Shown here one piece after another: positions 1 through 7,854 of a stretch of DNA of 22,136 nt; within the stretch, counting starts at the first letter, position 1, and every line of letters begins with the position of its first letter. Under the pieces are notes generated by a model. That model saw only the letters and a list, made by a program, of their open reading frames with translations, had not been told where the DNA came from and made no database searches. Both the position numbers and the translations under genes were made by a program. This DNA is from a virus. The stretch covers positions 1 to 22,136 of the IMG/VR virus record IMGVR_UViG_3300015264_000054; one strand, written 5' to 3'.

Positions 1-2
1 CA

Positions 3-1103
3 CCAGCGGCCCCGACACCGGCCCCTGAGGTGGTTCCAAACACGGGTGGAGTTCAGGTTGCCTCTAATGACCCGACTGCCGGTGTGGCTGCGGCAACTAA
101 AGCTCCAAGTCCTTTTGAAAGTGGTGTCCTTGCTATCCAGAATGTAGCTGCTGCTACCCCATTGGGTAAAATGGCTCAGGCTGGACCGCCCCCCGGTGTT
201 TCACAAGAGGATTGGGATACTTATACTCAAAAGAAGGCTTATGATCAAAAACAAGCCTTGGAGCAAGAACAAGGTAAGGCTGATATTGGTATTAAGGCAG
301 AAGCATCTAAGGATGCCAATAAGCTGAATGCCAAGCGTTATGAAGATCTTCAGAATAACGCAAATGCTGCTGCTGAACAGCGGAACAATGTTGCTACGGC
401 ACGTGCAATGACTGAAGACCCTAATTTCTACGCTGGACTTGCCAGTGGTGGTGTTGAGTTTTGGAAAAAACTTAAAGCAGCTACAGGTATTGATCCTAAT
501 GCGGCCATGCCAATGGAAGTCTTTACAAAGACCACGGCGCAATCCATCATGTCTGGTTTAAAAACTGCTTTTGGTGGGCTAGGCCAGATTCGTGTGGCTG
601 AAATCAAACTGCAAGAATTGGCTAATGCTAATAAAAACATGACGCCTGCCGCCATCAAAGCTCTTCTTATGATCACAGATAGGAATTCAGTTAAGATACA
701 ACAAATTGGTGAAATGGCTGCTGCTTATAAGTCAGGTGCGGCGGTAACTGATCCAACTGATCCTTCTAAGGTATTATTTAAGGCTAATGTTGCTGGGCCT
801 GATGGTGAGCCAATGGAGCGCACTGGCCTTGATTCGCATTGGGATAAATTGTTGCATCAATATCAAAAGGACCACCCTACTTTTAGTGAGGACGAATATA
901 AGAATCTTTCTGAAACTTTGAAAGGTGGCGGTAAAGGTGAGAAGGCTGGGCCGAATAAAGGTGCAGAAAATGCACCAGCTGGTGGATTTCCAACTGCCCC
1001 TCAAGGGGCTCTTAATGATTTGAAGGCAAATCCCGATACTGCTGCTCATTTTGATGCAGTGTTTGGCCCCGGTGCAGCTGCTAAAGCGCTAGGAACAAAA
1101 TAA
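3..1103 (+). CDS. Large virion protein, 5'-truncated (candidate internal/ejection protein)
   Basis: The frame is open to the left edge of the window, with a Pro/Ala-rich lead-in before the first in-frame GTG at 30, so the true start lies outside and about 366 residues are visible. The protein is rich in Ala, Lys and Gly. After a flexible N-terminal part, a charged Gln/Lys/Glu/Asn-rich stretch of roughly 70 residues looks like a long helix or coiled coil, followed by a mixed helical region and a Gly/Pro/Ala-rich tail. It has no signal peptide or membrane segment. Its stop directly abuts the GTG start of the next large virion-type gene, and tail fibres follow, which places it in the late structural block. 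I recognise no catalytic motif. An internal virion or DNA-ejection role is inferred from composition and position; a tail or scaffold component is possible. Confidence 0.6.
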   Translation, partial: PAAPTPAPEVVPNTGGVQVASNDPTAGVAAATKAPSPFESGVLAIQNVAAATPLGKMAQAGPPPGVSQEDWDTYTQKKAYDQKQALEQEQGKADIGIKAEASKDANKLNAKRYEDLQNNANAAAEQRNNVATARAMTEDPNFYAGLASGGVEFWKKLKAATGIDPNAAMPMEVFTKTTAQSIMSGLKTAFGGLGQIRVAEIKLQELANANKNMTPAAIKALLMITDRNSVKIQQIGEMAAAYKSGAAVTDPTDPSKVLFKANVAGPDGEPMERTGLDSHWDKLLHQYQKDHPTFSEDEYKNLSETLKGGGKGEKAGPNKGAENAPAGGFPTAPQGALNDLKANPDTAAHFDAVFGPGAAAKALGTK

Positions 1104-2864
1104 GTGGTAGACGATGTAAATCCATATGCCAAGTACGTGACGCCACAAGCGGATGAAAATCCGTATGCTAAGTATGTTACGAAAAAGGCTGAAGAATCTA
1201 AAGTTGGCTATGGTGAGGATATTGCCAAAGGAATTATTCCTGCTGCTGTGCAAGGTATCATGTCAGTTGCTGGTATGCCCGGTGATCTTCAAGCATTGGC
1301 TAAAGCCGGTTCTGAGAAAGCTACTGAGAAGGGTATCAACCCTTTTTCTGCTTTGGGTAATGCTTTTGCTAATTCCAAACTTGGACAATTTTTGAAAGCT
1401 GAAAGTGCCCCATATCAAAATTTTCCAACTGGCGGGGATATGCCCGGTAATGTTCCATTACCAACTTCTGCTGGTATTCAGAAAAAGGCTGAAGAAGTCA
1501 CTGGTCCCTTTTACGAATCACAGACTGGCCCCGGTAAGGCTGTACAAACTGGTTTGCGTGTTGCCCCAGCTCTGTTGGCAGGAGGTGAAGGGCTTCCCGG
1601 TGCTATTGCTAAGGCTACAGGTGCAGGTATCGTTGGTGAAGGTGCTGCTGAAGGTGCAAGTGCACTTAAAGGTCATTTGCCCGATGCTGCTCAACCTTGG
1701 GCCGAGCCGGTGGCGCGTGCGGCTGGTGTTATGGCTGGTTCGTTCACTCCAGCTGGTGTGCGCAAGGCAGCTACCCCGCTTCCATTGAGCCCTGAACGTG
1801 CTGCTACAGTGAATGCCTTACGGGCAGTTAATCCAGAGCTTGTAGAAGCATCTACTGCTGGGCAATTGGCTGAAGCCCCCGGTTTAATGACAGTTGAAAA
1901 TCGTTCACCACGCATGGCTGATTTGCCGCAACGTCAAGGCGAAGCTTATACACAAGGCGTGATGCGACAGGCTGGATCGGGTGGGATGTTTGATACGGCC
2001 GGGCTTGCTGAAGCTAAGAATACGGGTGCTCAAATAGATGCATTGCGAAATGCTCATAATATGTCGCCTGCTGAATTTGCTAATTTGAGGCGAGGTATCG
2101 GGCATGAGCAACGGCAAATATACCCAGCGGTTGGTAATCCACCAGCTATTGCCGATATTCGAGAACAAATTCTTAATGGTCCATCTGGTGGCAACCCCCC
2201 GCCTTTGAATATGACAGGAGATCGTTATGGGGCATTGAAACAGATAACTCAAGCTGCTTCTCAAGGTGCACCTTCGACGCATGAGCAGATTGCAATAGGG
2301 AATATTCGCCGTCGAATGACGGATGCATTTCATAGGTCAATGCGCCCTGACGAAGCACAACGCCTTCGTGATCTTGATCAGCAATATTCAAATTTCAAGA
2401 CCATAGAAAATATACCAATCAAGGTTGGTGAGAATACAGTTACTCCTCAACAGGTATTCAGTAAGGCCGCTAGAGGTAGTCCTCTGGAGACTCATGCTGA
2501 AAATGCTGCAAGTGTGATGGGGCCTTTGCCAAAACCAAATAAGGAAGGTGGTTCTGGGACTAAGATACTAGGATCAATTCTTGGGGGTTTGGGTGGTGGT
2601 GGTGCAGGGTTATATGCACAAAGTTTGCCTGAGGCTGTAGGGGCTGGTCTTTTTGGAAGTTATTATGGCATGAACCATCTGAATGATGTTGTTCAAGCCG
2701 TGAAGAATGTTGGTGGACGTGCTGCAGCCCATCCTGCAGGTCAATGGTATTTGAAGAATCAAGCATGGCGTCCGGGGGCAGCTACTTCTGCCGATCAAGC
2801 AACACTTTTACGTCTTTTGATGGCACCACCGACGAACCCAACTTTGGTTGGTCCTCAGCAGTAA
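1104..2864 (+). CDS. Large Ala/Gly-rich virion protein (candidate internal/ejection protein)
   Basis: 586 residues from a GTG that immediately follows the TAA of the preceding gene (0 nt gap), so translation is probably coupled. The N-terminus has a tandem repeat of the octamer NPYAKYVT (residues about 6-13 and 18-25), a short-repeat start I associate with phage internal virion proteins. Then comes an Ala/Gly/Pro-rich region, and around residues 320-450 a charged helical segment (RRRMTDAFHRSM followed by DLDQQYSNFKTIE) of a kind seen in many phage virion proteins. The C-terminal third has a Gly-rich hydrophobic patch (LGSILGGLGGGGAGL) that could be membrane-interacting. No enzymatic motif is visible. 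The last 83 nt overlap an antisense gene. Function is inferred only. Confidence 0.65.
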   Translation: MVDDVNPYAKYVTPQADENPYAKYVTKKAEESKVGYGEDIAKGIIPAAVQGIMSVAGMPGDLQALAKAGSEKATEKGINPFSALGNAFANSKLGQFLKAESAPYQNFPTGGDMPGNVPLPTSAGIQKKAEEVTGPFYESQTGPGKAVQTGLRVAPALLAGGEGLPGAIAKATGAGIVGEGAAEGASALKGHLPDAAQPWAEPVARAAGVMAGSFTPAGVRKAATPLPLSPERAATVNALRAVNPELVEASTAGQLAEAPGLMTVENRSPRMADLPQRQGEAYTQGVMRQAGSGGMFDTAGLAEAKNTGAQIDALRNAHNMSPAEFANLRRGIGHEQRQIYPAVGNPPAIADIREQILNGPSGGNPPPLNMTGDRYGALKQITQAASQGAPSTHEQIAIGNIRRRMTDAFHRSMRPDEAQRLRDLDQQYSNFKTIENIPIKVGENTVTPQQVFSKAARGSPLETHAENAASVMGPLPKPNKEGGSGTKILGSILGGLGGGGAGLYAQSLPEAVGAGLFGSYYGMNHLNDVVQAVKNVGGRAAAHPAGQWYLKNQAWRPGAATSADQATLLRLLMAPPTNPTLVGPQQ

Positions 2865-3024
2865 TTCTAAGATCACGGAAAGCACTAATAAGTGCAGTAG
2901 TGTACCAAGCTAAGATGCTGCCAAGGAAGAGACCGTGGCCAAATTCATTAGGTGAATGCCCGGACATAGTGCACCAGAAGTAGGCAACACCAATAACTAT
3001 TCCTGCTTGTAAAACATACCACAT
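2782..3024 (-). CDS. Small two-helix membrane protein, antisense to the structural operon
   Basis: 80 residues on the minus strand, in the only sizeable gap (2865-3048) of the rightward late region and overlapping the 3' end of the preceding virion gene by 83 nt. It is preferred over the opposite-strand reading because an AAAGGAG Shine-Dalgarno (3030-3036) sits 5 nt before its ATG, and because the translation looks like a real protein: two hydrophobic segments (about residues 3-20 and 32-48) joined by a short His/Asn/Gly-containing loop, then a charged soluble tail (RDLRITAEDQPK). Small two-helix proteins like this occur in rhizobial-type phages as I recall, but I cannot assign a function. 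A holin, antiholin or superinfection-exclusion role is conceivable. Its opposite orientation means it needs its own promoter, probably inside the fibre gene. Confidence 0.7.
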   Translation of the reverse strand: MWYVLQAGIVIGVAYFWCTMSGHSPNEFGHGLFLGSILAWYTTALISAFRDLRITAEDQPKLGSSVVPSKDVKVLLDRQK

Positions 3025-3029
3025 GGGTA

Positions 3030-3036
3030 CTCCTTT
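3030..3036 (-). promoter_or_regulatory. Strong ribosome binding site of the antisense membrane gene
   Basis: Read on the minus strand this is AAAGGAG, 5 nt upstream of the ATG at 3024. It is one of the best Shine-Dalgarno matches in the window and decides the strand of this locus. Confidence 0.75.
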
Positions 3037-3048
3037 GTTGAGTTTTGA

Positions 3049-3846
3049 ATGCCTCGAAATGGTCTAGGAACATATTTTCTTCCACAGCTACCATTTGTGG
3101 CTGGCACAGTTATTTCTTCAGCTGCGGTAAACAGCAATTTTGCTGATCTTGCTGTTGCTATGACTGGCTCTTTTGCCCGTGATGGGCAATCTAGTTTTAC
3201 TGGACAATTTAAACTTCCAGATGGAAGTTTAACCGCTCCAGCTTTATCATTTAATAATGAGACTAATACTGGGCTTATGAGGCCTGCTGGGCAGTTAGGT
3301 GTTGTAATTCAAGGAGCACAAGTTACTACGTTTGCTTCAACAGGAATTATAAATACCAATCTTGTATCTCCCACACTTAGTGGCATTCCTACAACTCCAA
3401 CAGCGGCCCCTTCAACTAACAATACACAAATTGCATCTACAGCTTATGCTGATGCAGCAGTTGCAGCTTCACAAGCTTTTCCTTCAGGAACTGTATTGTT
3501 GTTTTATCAAGCTGCCGCACCTACTGGTTGGACGAAGCTTACTACACAAAATGATAAAGCGCTTCGTGTTGTTTCGGGTTCAGGTGGTGTTTCGGGAGGA
3601 ACGAATGCTTTTTCAACTGTGATGGCACAAACAGTAGTTGGGAGTTCAACACTTTCGACGGCACAATTAGCATCTCATACTCATAGCTATACCGCGCCAC
3701 AAGCAGGCATCAATGGCGCTTCAAGTACTTGTGCTTCTGGTCCCGGCGGGAGCACTACTGGAGCAGCTGGCTCAGGAACATCACATAATCATACTATATC
3801 GATGTCAATTCAGTTTATTGATATCATTTTGTGCAGTAAGAATTGA
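3049..3846 (+). CDS. Tail fibre protein, His-rich C-terminus
   Basis: 265 residues. The N-terminus (MPRNGLGTYFLPQLPF, then VAGTVISSAAVNSNFADLA) is the typical virion-anchoring start of many short tail fibres and is nearly repeated in the fibre gene at 4769. The middle contains PALSFNNETNTGLMRPA, a motif common in phage fibres, then a Thr/Ala-rich shaft. The C-terminal part begins with a collar-like GTVLLFYQAAAPTGW and ends in a Gly/Ser/Thr-rich stretch with HTHSY and SHNHT, His-X-His pairs that in other fibres bind metal along the shaft or form the receptor tip. Compared with its paralogue it lacks the full collar core. Role: host recognition or adsorption at the distal tail, inferred from family. 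No clear Shine-Dalgarno is visible before this ATG. Confidence 0.85.
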   Translation: MPRNGLGTYFLPQLPFVAGTVISSAAVNSNFADLAVAMTGSFARDGQSSFTGQFKLPDGSLTAPALSFNNETNTGLMRPAGQLGVVIQGAQVTTFASTGIINTNLVSPTLSGIPTTPTAAPSTNNTQIASTAYADAAVAASQAFPSGTVLLFYQAAAPTGWTKLTTQNDKALRVVSGSGGVSGGTNAFSTVMAQTVVGSSTLSTAQLASHTHSYTAPQAGINGASSTCASGPGGSTTGAAGSGTSHNHTISMSIQFIDIILCSKN

Positions 3847-3861
3847 TGAAAGGAAAATCAA

Positions 3862-4170
3862 ATGCGGGTCACCATCATTGTTGATGACAGTCATGTTTAT
3901 GTTGAGGAACAAGCACTCAAGGTTGATTTAACTGGACTCGACGAGGATATTCATGCTGTGCAATGGTATGGTACTGTTGGAGAAATTGAATATCGGCATG
4001 ATCATATTGAAAATGTGCGTAAGGCAAATGAGCAGTTTATAGATTTTGCTCCATTTCAAGTTTTTGTTGATCGTTGGATGGTTGAAGCGCAAAAACCTGA
4101 TCCAGTTCCTGTAACACCAACTACGGCAGAATTCCCAGTTAGTATAGGCCCGATGCATGTCATTGCTTAG
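3862..4170 (+). CDS. Unknown phage protein between tail fibre genes
   Basis: 102 residues, start supported by an AAAGGA about 8 nt upstream. The sequence is acidic and aromatic, with a predicted beta-rich N-terminal half (MRVTIIVDDSHVYVEE, then DEDIHAVQWYGTVGEIEY) and a helical segment (KANEQFIDFAPFQVFVDRWMVEAQK), ending in a Pro/Thr-rich tail. Similar short proteins with an HAVQWYG-type core follow fibre genes in other phages as I recall, and a tail-fibre assembly chaperone or decoration role would fit, but nothing here proves it. It has no signal peptide, membrane helix or Cys. It overlaps the next gene by 14 nt if that gene starts at 4157. Confidence 0.7.
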   Translation: MRVTIIVDDSHVYVEEQALKVDLTGLDEDIHAVQWYGTVGEIEYRHDHIENVRKANEQFIDFAPFQVFVDRWMVEAQKPDPVPVTPTTAEFPVSIGPMHVIA

Positions 4171-4429
4171 TATGCCACTTAATACAGGAATTTTAAGGGG
4201 GGTTATCTATACCTTTGAAAAAGTTGGTGATACTCTTCCAATGCATCGACATACTGAGGCTGATGTACATATTACTATTGTTGCTCGTGGAAGTTTTCGC
4301 ATACATGGTTCTGAAATTGGTAACAAAGAATATCATGAAGGTGCTGTGATTGATTGGTCACCTGATGTTGATCATGAATTTATCGCCCTGACTGATAATG
4401 CACGTGTCGTTAACATTATAAAGAATTGA
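4157..4429 (+). CDS. Small single-domain cupin protein
   Basis: 90 residues forming essentially one cupin beta-barrel. The first cupin motif is visible as GDTLPMHRHTEAD (His-X-His plus the following Glu) leading to a conserved-looking Gly in ARGSFRIHG; the second motif is represented by PDVDHEFIAL with its single His. These residues normally form a metal site, so the fold is convincing, while the substrate is not predictable: cupins include isomerases, dioxygenases and non-catalytic binders. The start is ambiguous: ATG 4157 overlaps the previous gene by 14 nt and has a weak AGG 8 nt upstream, whereas in-frame ATG 4172 lies just past the previous stop. It lies within the tail fibre block, so a host-range or fibre-associated role is possible but unproven. 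Confidence 0.75.
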   Translation: MSLLSMPLNTGILRGVIYTFEKVGDTLPMHRHTEADVHITIVARGSFRIHGSEIGNKEYHEGAVIDWSPDVDHEFIALTDNARVVNIIKN

Positions 4430-4431
4430 AC

Positions 4432-4758
4432 ATGGTAAAGATACCACATGCAGACGAAGGTTCTATCTGTCCTTTGCATCAAAAGGATACAGCTACTGTT
4501 TGTCATTTATGTCCTTGGTGGACACGTGTGCTTGGAAAAAATCCGCAATCTGAAGAAATGATTGATGATTGGCGTTGTGCAGTTGCGTTACTTCCAATGC
4601 TTTTAATTGAGAATGCGCAACAAGGCCGTCAGACGGGTGCTGCTGTTGAAACATTGCGTAATGAATTGGTTGCTGGTGTTGTAGAAGCAGTTGGTCATGC
4701 TGCTAGAAATGTTGGAAATACTTCAACACGTCTATTAAATCCAAATCGTCATTATTAA
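4432..4758 (+). CDS. Cys-motif phage protein in the tail fibre block
   Basis: About 108 residues from ATG 4432; a TTG six bases upstream is also in frame. The N-terminal third carries ICPLHQKD, then CHLCPWWTRVLGKNP and WRCAVALLP, giving five Cys and nearby His spaced like a small zinc- or iron-binding module. The rest is helical (LLIENAQQGRQTGAAVETLRNELVAGV). Proteins with this CHxCPWW...CA(V/I)ALLPMLLIENA layout are, from memory, recurrent in rhizobial-type phages and unassigned. It starts 2 nt after the cupin stop, and the next fibre gene follows at 4769, so all three are probably co-translated. No function is claimed. Confidence 0.7.
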   Translation: MVKIPHADEGSICPLHQKDTATVCHLCPWWTRVLGKNPQSEEMIDDWRCAVALLPMLLIENAQQGRQTGAAVETLRNELVAGVVEAVGHAARNVGNTSTRLLNPNRHY

Positions 4759-4768
4759 GGAAGATACT

Positions 4769-5653
4769 ATGCCCCGTAATGGATCAGGGTCATACAGCCT
4801 CCCACAGGCAGCATTTGTGGCTGGTACGACTATTTCCTCTGCGTCAATGAATAGTGATCTCAGTGATATAGCCTCTGCTTTGACTGGCTCGCTTCCCCGT
4901 GATGGGCAAGCAGGTATGACAGGTCAGCTTAAGATTCCTGACGGGAGTTCCATTGCCCCAGCATTATCATTTAGTAATGAGCCTAATACTGGATTTACAA
5001 GGCCTAATGTTAATCAAATAGGTGTCGTAATTGGTGGTGTACAAGTTGGAACATTTTCCACAACAGGAATACAAGGGGGCGTGCCTATTGGAACTATTGT
5101 TAGTTTTGCTGGGGCTACAGCACCAACTGGATGGTTGCTTTGTTTTGGTCAAGCCATAAGTCGGGCTTCTAATGCTGCATTATTTACCGTGTTAGGAATA
5201 ACTTGGGGTTCTGGTGATGGTTCCACTACATTTAATATACCAGATTGTCGTGATTATGCTCTCGTTGGCAAAGGCGATATGGGTGGGTCTGATGCGGGGC
5301 GTTTGACTACTGCCTTTTATGGAACAAGTCCTACAGTTCTTGGAAACGTAGGTGGTGTGCAAAGTAAGGCATTGGTTACAGGAAATTTACCTCCTATAAC
5401 TCCTACAGGTACAGTTGGAATAACTGATCCGGGGCATAGTCATACTTCTCCTCAACAAACTTGTGCATCTTTTGTTAACGTTGGTTCTGGTCCCGGTGGG
5501 GGATTGCAAACTGCAGTTTCTATTACCATTAATTCGAATACTACTGGTATAACAGCTTCGTTTACTGGTACTGGAGGGGGAGGATCAAGTACAGCATTTG
5601 GACTTGTTCAACCTTCAATTATTGTTAATAAGATTATTTATACTGGAGGTTAA
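4769..5653 (+). CDS. Tail fibre protein with phage tail collar domain
   Basis: 294 residues with an AAGGAAG ribosome binding site. Residues 1-95 are a clear paralogue of the fibre gene at 3049 (shared MPRNG-G-Y--PQ start, VAGT-ISSA, RDGQ, PDGS--APALSF-NE-NTG). From about residue 103 the tail collar domain is visible: VPIGTIVSFAGATAPTGWLLC, then SNAALFTVLGITWGSGDGSTTFNIPDCRDYALVGKGDMGG, the signature of Tail_Collar proteins of T4 gp12 type. The C-terminal part has GHSHT and Gly/Ser-rich repeats ending in IIVNKIIYTGG, normal for a trimeric fibre tip. Role: receptor binding or fibre tip at the distal tail. Its stop overlaps the next fibre-like gene by 1 nt when ATG 5653 is used. Confidence 0.88.
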   Translation: MPRNGSGSYSLPQAAFVAGTTISSASMNSDLSDIASALTGSLPRDGQAGMTGQLKIPDGSSIAPALSFSNEPNTGFTRPNVNQIGVVIGGVQVGTFSTTGIQGGVPIGTIVSFAGATAPTGWLLCFGQAISRASNAALFTVLGITWGSGDGSTTFNIPDCRDYALVGKGDMGGSDAGRLTTAFYGTSPTVLGNVGGVQSKALVTGNLPPITPTGTVGITDPGHSHTSPQQTCASFVNVGSGPGGGLQTAVSITINSNTTGITASFTGTGGGGSSTAFGLVQPSIIVNKIIYTGG

Positions 5654-5655
5654 TG

Positions 5656-6285
5656 ATGTCTTTTAATAGCACAGGAATTTATACGCCTGCTGCTGGTGCA
5701 CTTACGGCGGCACCGGGAGGCATCATTAAATCTTCAGTGTGGAATGCTATCTTCACTGATATGACGGCTGCGTTCACACAAGTTGCACAATCAAGGTTCT
5801 TGCTAAATACTTTAACGGCTGCTGCTTCTGCTACATTGGGGGATACCACTAGTTTAACTTCTACTTTTAAAGATTATGAAATTGTCTTTGAAAATTTAGT
5901 ACCGGGAACCACTACCGTTACACTTGAGTTTCAAGTTCATTCCGGTGGTTCATTTCAAGCTACCAGCTATCTCAGCAGTACTTTTGGTACAAATGGCACT
6001 GCCACCATTCTTGCAAATGCGGCTACAACATTTATCCCTTTAACACATACTACTGTTACTACTGGAAATAATGGAGTATCAGGAACAATAAGGATATATG
6101 GACCTGTAAATGGAGCTACTTTAGCAAAAAGTGTAACGGGAAATACAACAGCATCTAATGGTGCTGTTTTGGCTACTGTAGTCGCTGGTTTTTGGAACAA
6201 CACTGCAGCACTAGATGGTTTTCAAATTCTTTTCTCATCTGGAAATATTGCAAGTGGAACAGTTAAAATTTATGGATTATTGTGA
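5656..6285 (+). CDS. Fibre-like distal tail protein, beta-rich
   Basis: 209 residues from ATG 5656. A GGAGGT (5645-5650) lies 5 nt before this ATG and only 2 nt before the in-frame ATG at 5653, so 5656 is preferred. The N-terminus (FNSTGIYTPAAGALTAAPGGIIKSS with VWNAIFTDM) resembles an anchoring segment of phage fibre proteins. The remainder is Thr/Gly/Asn-rich and alternates hydrophobic and polar residues as in beta-sandwich or jelly-roll carbohydrate-binding tips, ending DGFQILFSSGNIASGTVKIYGLL. No Cys and no membrane segment. It follows the collar fibre directly and precedes the endolysin with a TGATG overlap. A receptor-binding or tail-tip role is an inference from position and composition. 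Confidence 0.72.
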   Translation: MSFNSTGIYTPAAGALTAAPGGIIKSSVWNAIFTDMTAAFTQVAQSRFLLNTLTAAASATLGDTTSLTSTFKDYEIVFENLVPGTTTVTLEFQVHSGGSFQATSYLSSTFGTNGTATILANAATTFIPLTHTTVTTGNNGVSGTIRIYGPVNGATLAKSVTGNTTASNGAVLATVVAGFWNNTAALDGFQILFSSGNIASGTVKIYGLL

Positions 6286-6839
6286 TGAAAGAGAATAGAG
6301 TAATTACCCTTACTTCTATCCTTCGATGGGAAGGTAGTGACTTAAATACAGCACCGTCTGAACCCGGTGGTGCCAGTAAGTTTGGAGTGTCAGTTGATTT
6401 TTTGACTGATTATCACAAGAAGCATGGATGGCCCCGTGCCACAATCCACGATGTGTCAGTTTTAACCAATGACGACGCTATGTTGATTTATAATGAAATG
6501 CTTCTTGATCCCCTGCAATTTGATGATTTGCCTAGTGGGGTCGATTTCAGACTAGCTGATTTGACTACGAATTTAGGCATGACAGGTGGTCCAAACCTAC
6601 TTCAGCTTTGCTTGGGAATGTATCCTTTGACAGGGAAGATAGACAAACAGACCATAGATCTTGTAAAATCAATTGATCCAAAGACTTTGGTTATCGCACT
6701 GAGTGCAGCGTGGATAGCCGTCAAGCATCAGAGCCCCAATTGGGGGCCAAATCCTCCTACTACTAAAACTGGTTTTGGCCATGGTTGGTCTAACAGGAAC
6801 AATGCACAAAGGGATGATGCATTAGGGCTTATTAAATAG
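6285..6839 (+). CDS. Endolysin, GH108 N-acetylmuramidase
   Basis: 184 residues from ATG 6285 (TGATG overlap with the previous stop; an in-frame GTG lies 3 nt earlier). The N-terminal half matches glycoside hydrolase family 108: SILRWEGSDLNTAPSEPGG followed by ASKFGVS, where the Glu of the WEG motif (residue 16) corresponds to the catalytic Glu of the family's EGG motif. The second Gly of EGG is replaced by Ser here. The C-terminal half (TGKIDKQTIDLVKSIDP ... SAAWIAVKHQSPNW ... GFGHGWSNRN) fits the peptidoglycan-binding domain usually fused to GH108, with the normal GWxNR ending. It cleaves the murein glycan backbone. There is no signal peptide, so release presumably depends on a holin. It is paired with an amidase endolysin next door. 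Confidence 0.88.
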   Translation: MKENRVITLTSILRWEGSDLNTAPSEPGGASKFGVSVDFLTDYHKKHGWPRATIHDVSVLTNDDAMLIYNEMLLDPLQFDDLPSGVDFRLADLTTNLGMTGGPNLLQLCLGMYPLTGKIDKQTIDLVKSIDPKTLVIALSAAWIAVKHQSPNWGPNPPTTKTGFGHGWSNRNNAQRDDALGLIK

Positions 6840-6848
6840 GAGAGTAAC

Positions 6849-7418
6849 ATGACCTTCAGCCTACTCTGGTTGCCTAATGTTCTAAGGGCTTGGGGTCTAA
6901 CCGTCACTGAAGTACCCGGTTGGCAAAACAGAGGCCATGGTGATGAAGGTCAAGTTCTTGGTGTCCTTTGTCATCACACATGCGGGCCTCTTCACGGTGA
7001 CCTTCCCGATCTTAATGTGCTCGTTGATGGTAGGCCTGATCTTGGCGGCCCGCTTTGTAATTTGGGGCTGGGTCGTTCTGGTCATTATTGGATGATAGCA
7101 GCTGGAAAAGGTTGGCATGCTGGTGCCGGTATGTGGCAAGGAATCAAGGACGGTAATGCTCACTTTATTGGTATTGAAGCTGAGAATACTGGAGAGACGA
7201 AAGGCCCCCGAGCTGAGGCTTGGCCTGCTATTCAGATGGATGCTTATAAGCGGGGTTGTGCAGCCATCCTGACACATATCGGTGCTTCAGCTATTATGTG
7301 TGCGGGGCATAAGGAATATGCTCTGCCTCATGGACGTAAGGACGATCCAGACTTTGATATGATCAAGTTCCGTGAAGATGTCAGGAAACTTATGGCTTCG
7401 TCACCGTTGATATCATGA
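6849..7418 (+). CDS. Endolysin, zinc N-acetylmuramoyl-L-alanine amidase
   Basis: 189 residues with AGGAGAG before the ATG. This is an Amidase_2 (PGRP/T7-lysozyme type) domain: the strand VLGVLCHHTCG carries the first zinc His (H42/H43), FIGIEAENTG is the conserved mid-domain strand, and GHKEYALPHGRKDDPDF supplies the second zinc His (H154) and the third ligand (D166 in the K-x-D-P motif). It cuts the amide between muramic acid and the stem peptide. No export signal or separate cell-wall-binding domain is visible. Two endolysins of different bond specificity stand side by side here; together they would degrade both glycan and peptide links. Its last codons overlap the next gene by 4 nt (ATGA). 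Confidence 0.88.
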   Translation: MTFSLLWLPNVLRAWGLTVTEVPGWQNRGHGDEGQVLGVLCHHTCGPLHGDLPDLNVLVDGRPDLGGPLCNLGLGRSGHYWMIAAGKGWHAGAGMWQGIKDGNAHFIGIEAENTGETKGPRAEAWPAIQMDAYKRGCAAILTHIGASAIMCAGHKEYALPHGRKDDPDFDMIKFREDVRKLMASSPLIS

Positions 7419-7852
7419 TCGAAACTGTCATAGTGCCTCCTACGCCATACCCCACAGGTTTTTTGTGGTGGTTTCGCAATGGTGATAGTTGGCATGCTCC
7501 GGAGGAAAACAATGGGTTACCTTATCTTCCTGATATAAAGAATCAAGTTTTAAGAGATTTTCTATGGTTTTGCCGCAATCCTATTGGCAATTTCATGGGC
7601 TTTGTTATTGGATTTGAAGGCATGGGCTTTGTGGTTACTGGGGAAGCCCCAGTTATGATGACTACTGGGCGTGATGCTATTCCCCAAATACTAGGCTGGC
7701 GTTCGTGTGTTATTAATGGTTGGGCTCATTATGTTAGTTTTTGGGGTCCAGTATGGTATTTGCCCAAGAACTATAAGGTAGAATTTTATTTTGGTTGGCG
7801 TCCGGCCAGTGGCGGGTTCGGCTTGAAGTTCATCCCTACAACAAGGAGCTAA
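7415..7852 (+). CDS. Unknown phage protein, aromatic-rich
   Basis: 145 residues, start in an ATGA overlap with the amidase. The sequence is unusually rich in Trp, Phe and Gly. The central RDFLWFCRNPIGNFMGFVIGF and the end YFGWRPASGGFGLKF recall a family of small phage proteins with an RNPxxNF motif and a terminal Gly/Arg/Trp element (DUF7338-like, from memory). The central stretch is hydrophobic and could be membrane-associated, but no clean 20-residue helix is present. It stands between the endolysins and two small membrane proteins, so a lysis-related or envelope-related task is possible. Not identified further. Confidence 0.65.
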   Translation: MIETVIVPPTPYPTGFLWWFRNGDSWHAPEENNGLPYLPDIKNQVLRDFLWFCRNPIGNFMGFVIGFEGMGFVVTGEAPVMMTTGRDAIPQILGWRSCVINGWAHYVSFWGPVWYLPKNYKVEFYFGWRPASGGFGLKFIPTTRS

Positions 7853-7854
7853 AA

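Noticed and set aside
2744-2983. Rightward 79-codon frame opposite the antisense membrane gene
   Set aside because: No ribosome binding site, overlaps the end of the virion gene in another frame, and its translation is not protein-like; the minus-strand reading has a strong Shine-Dalgarno and a clean two-helix topology.
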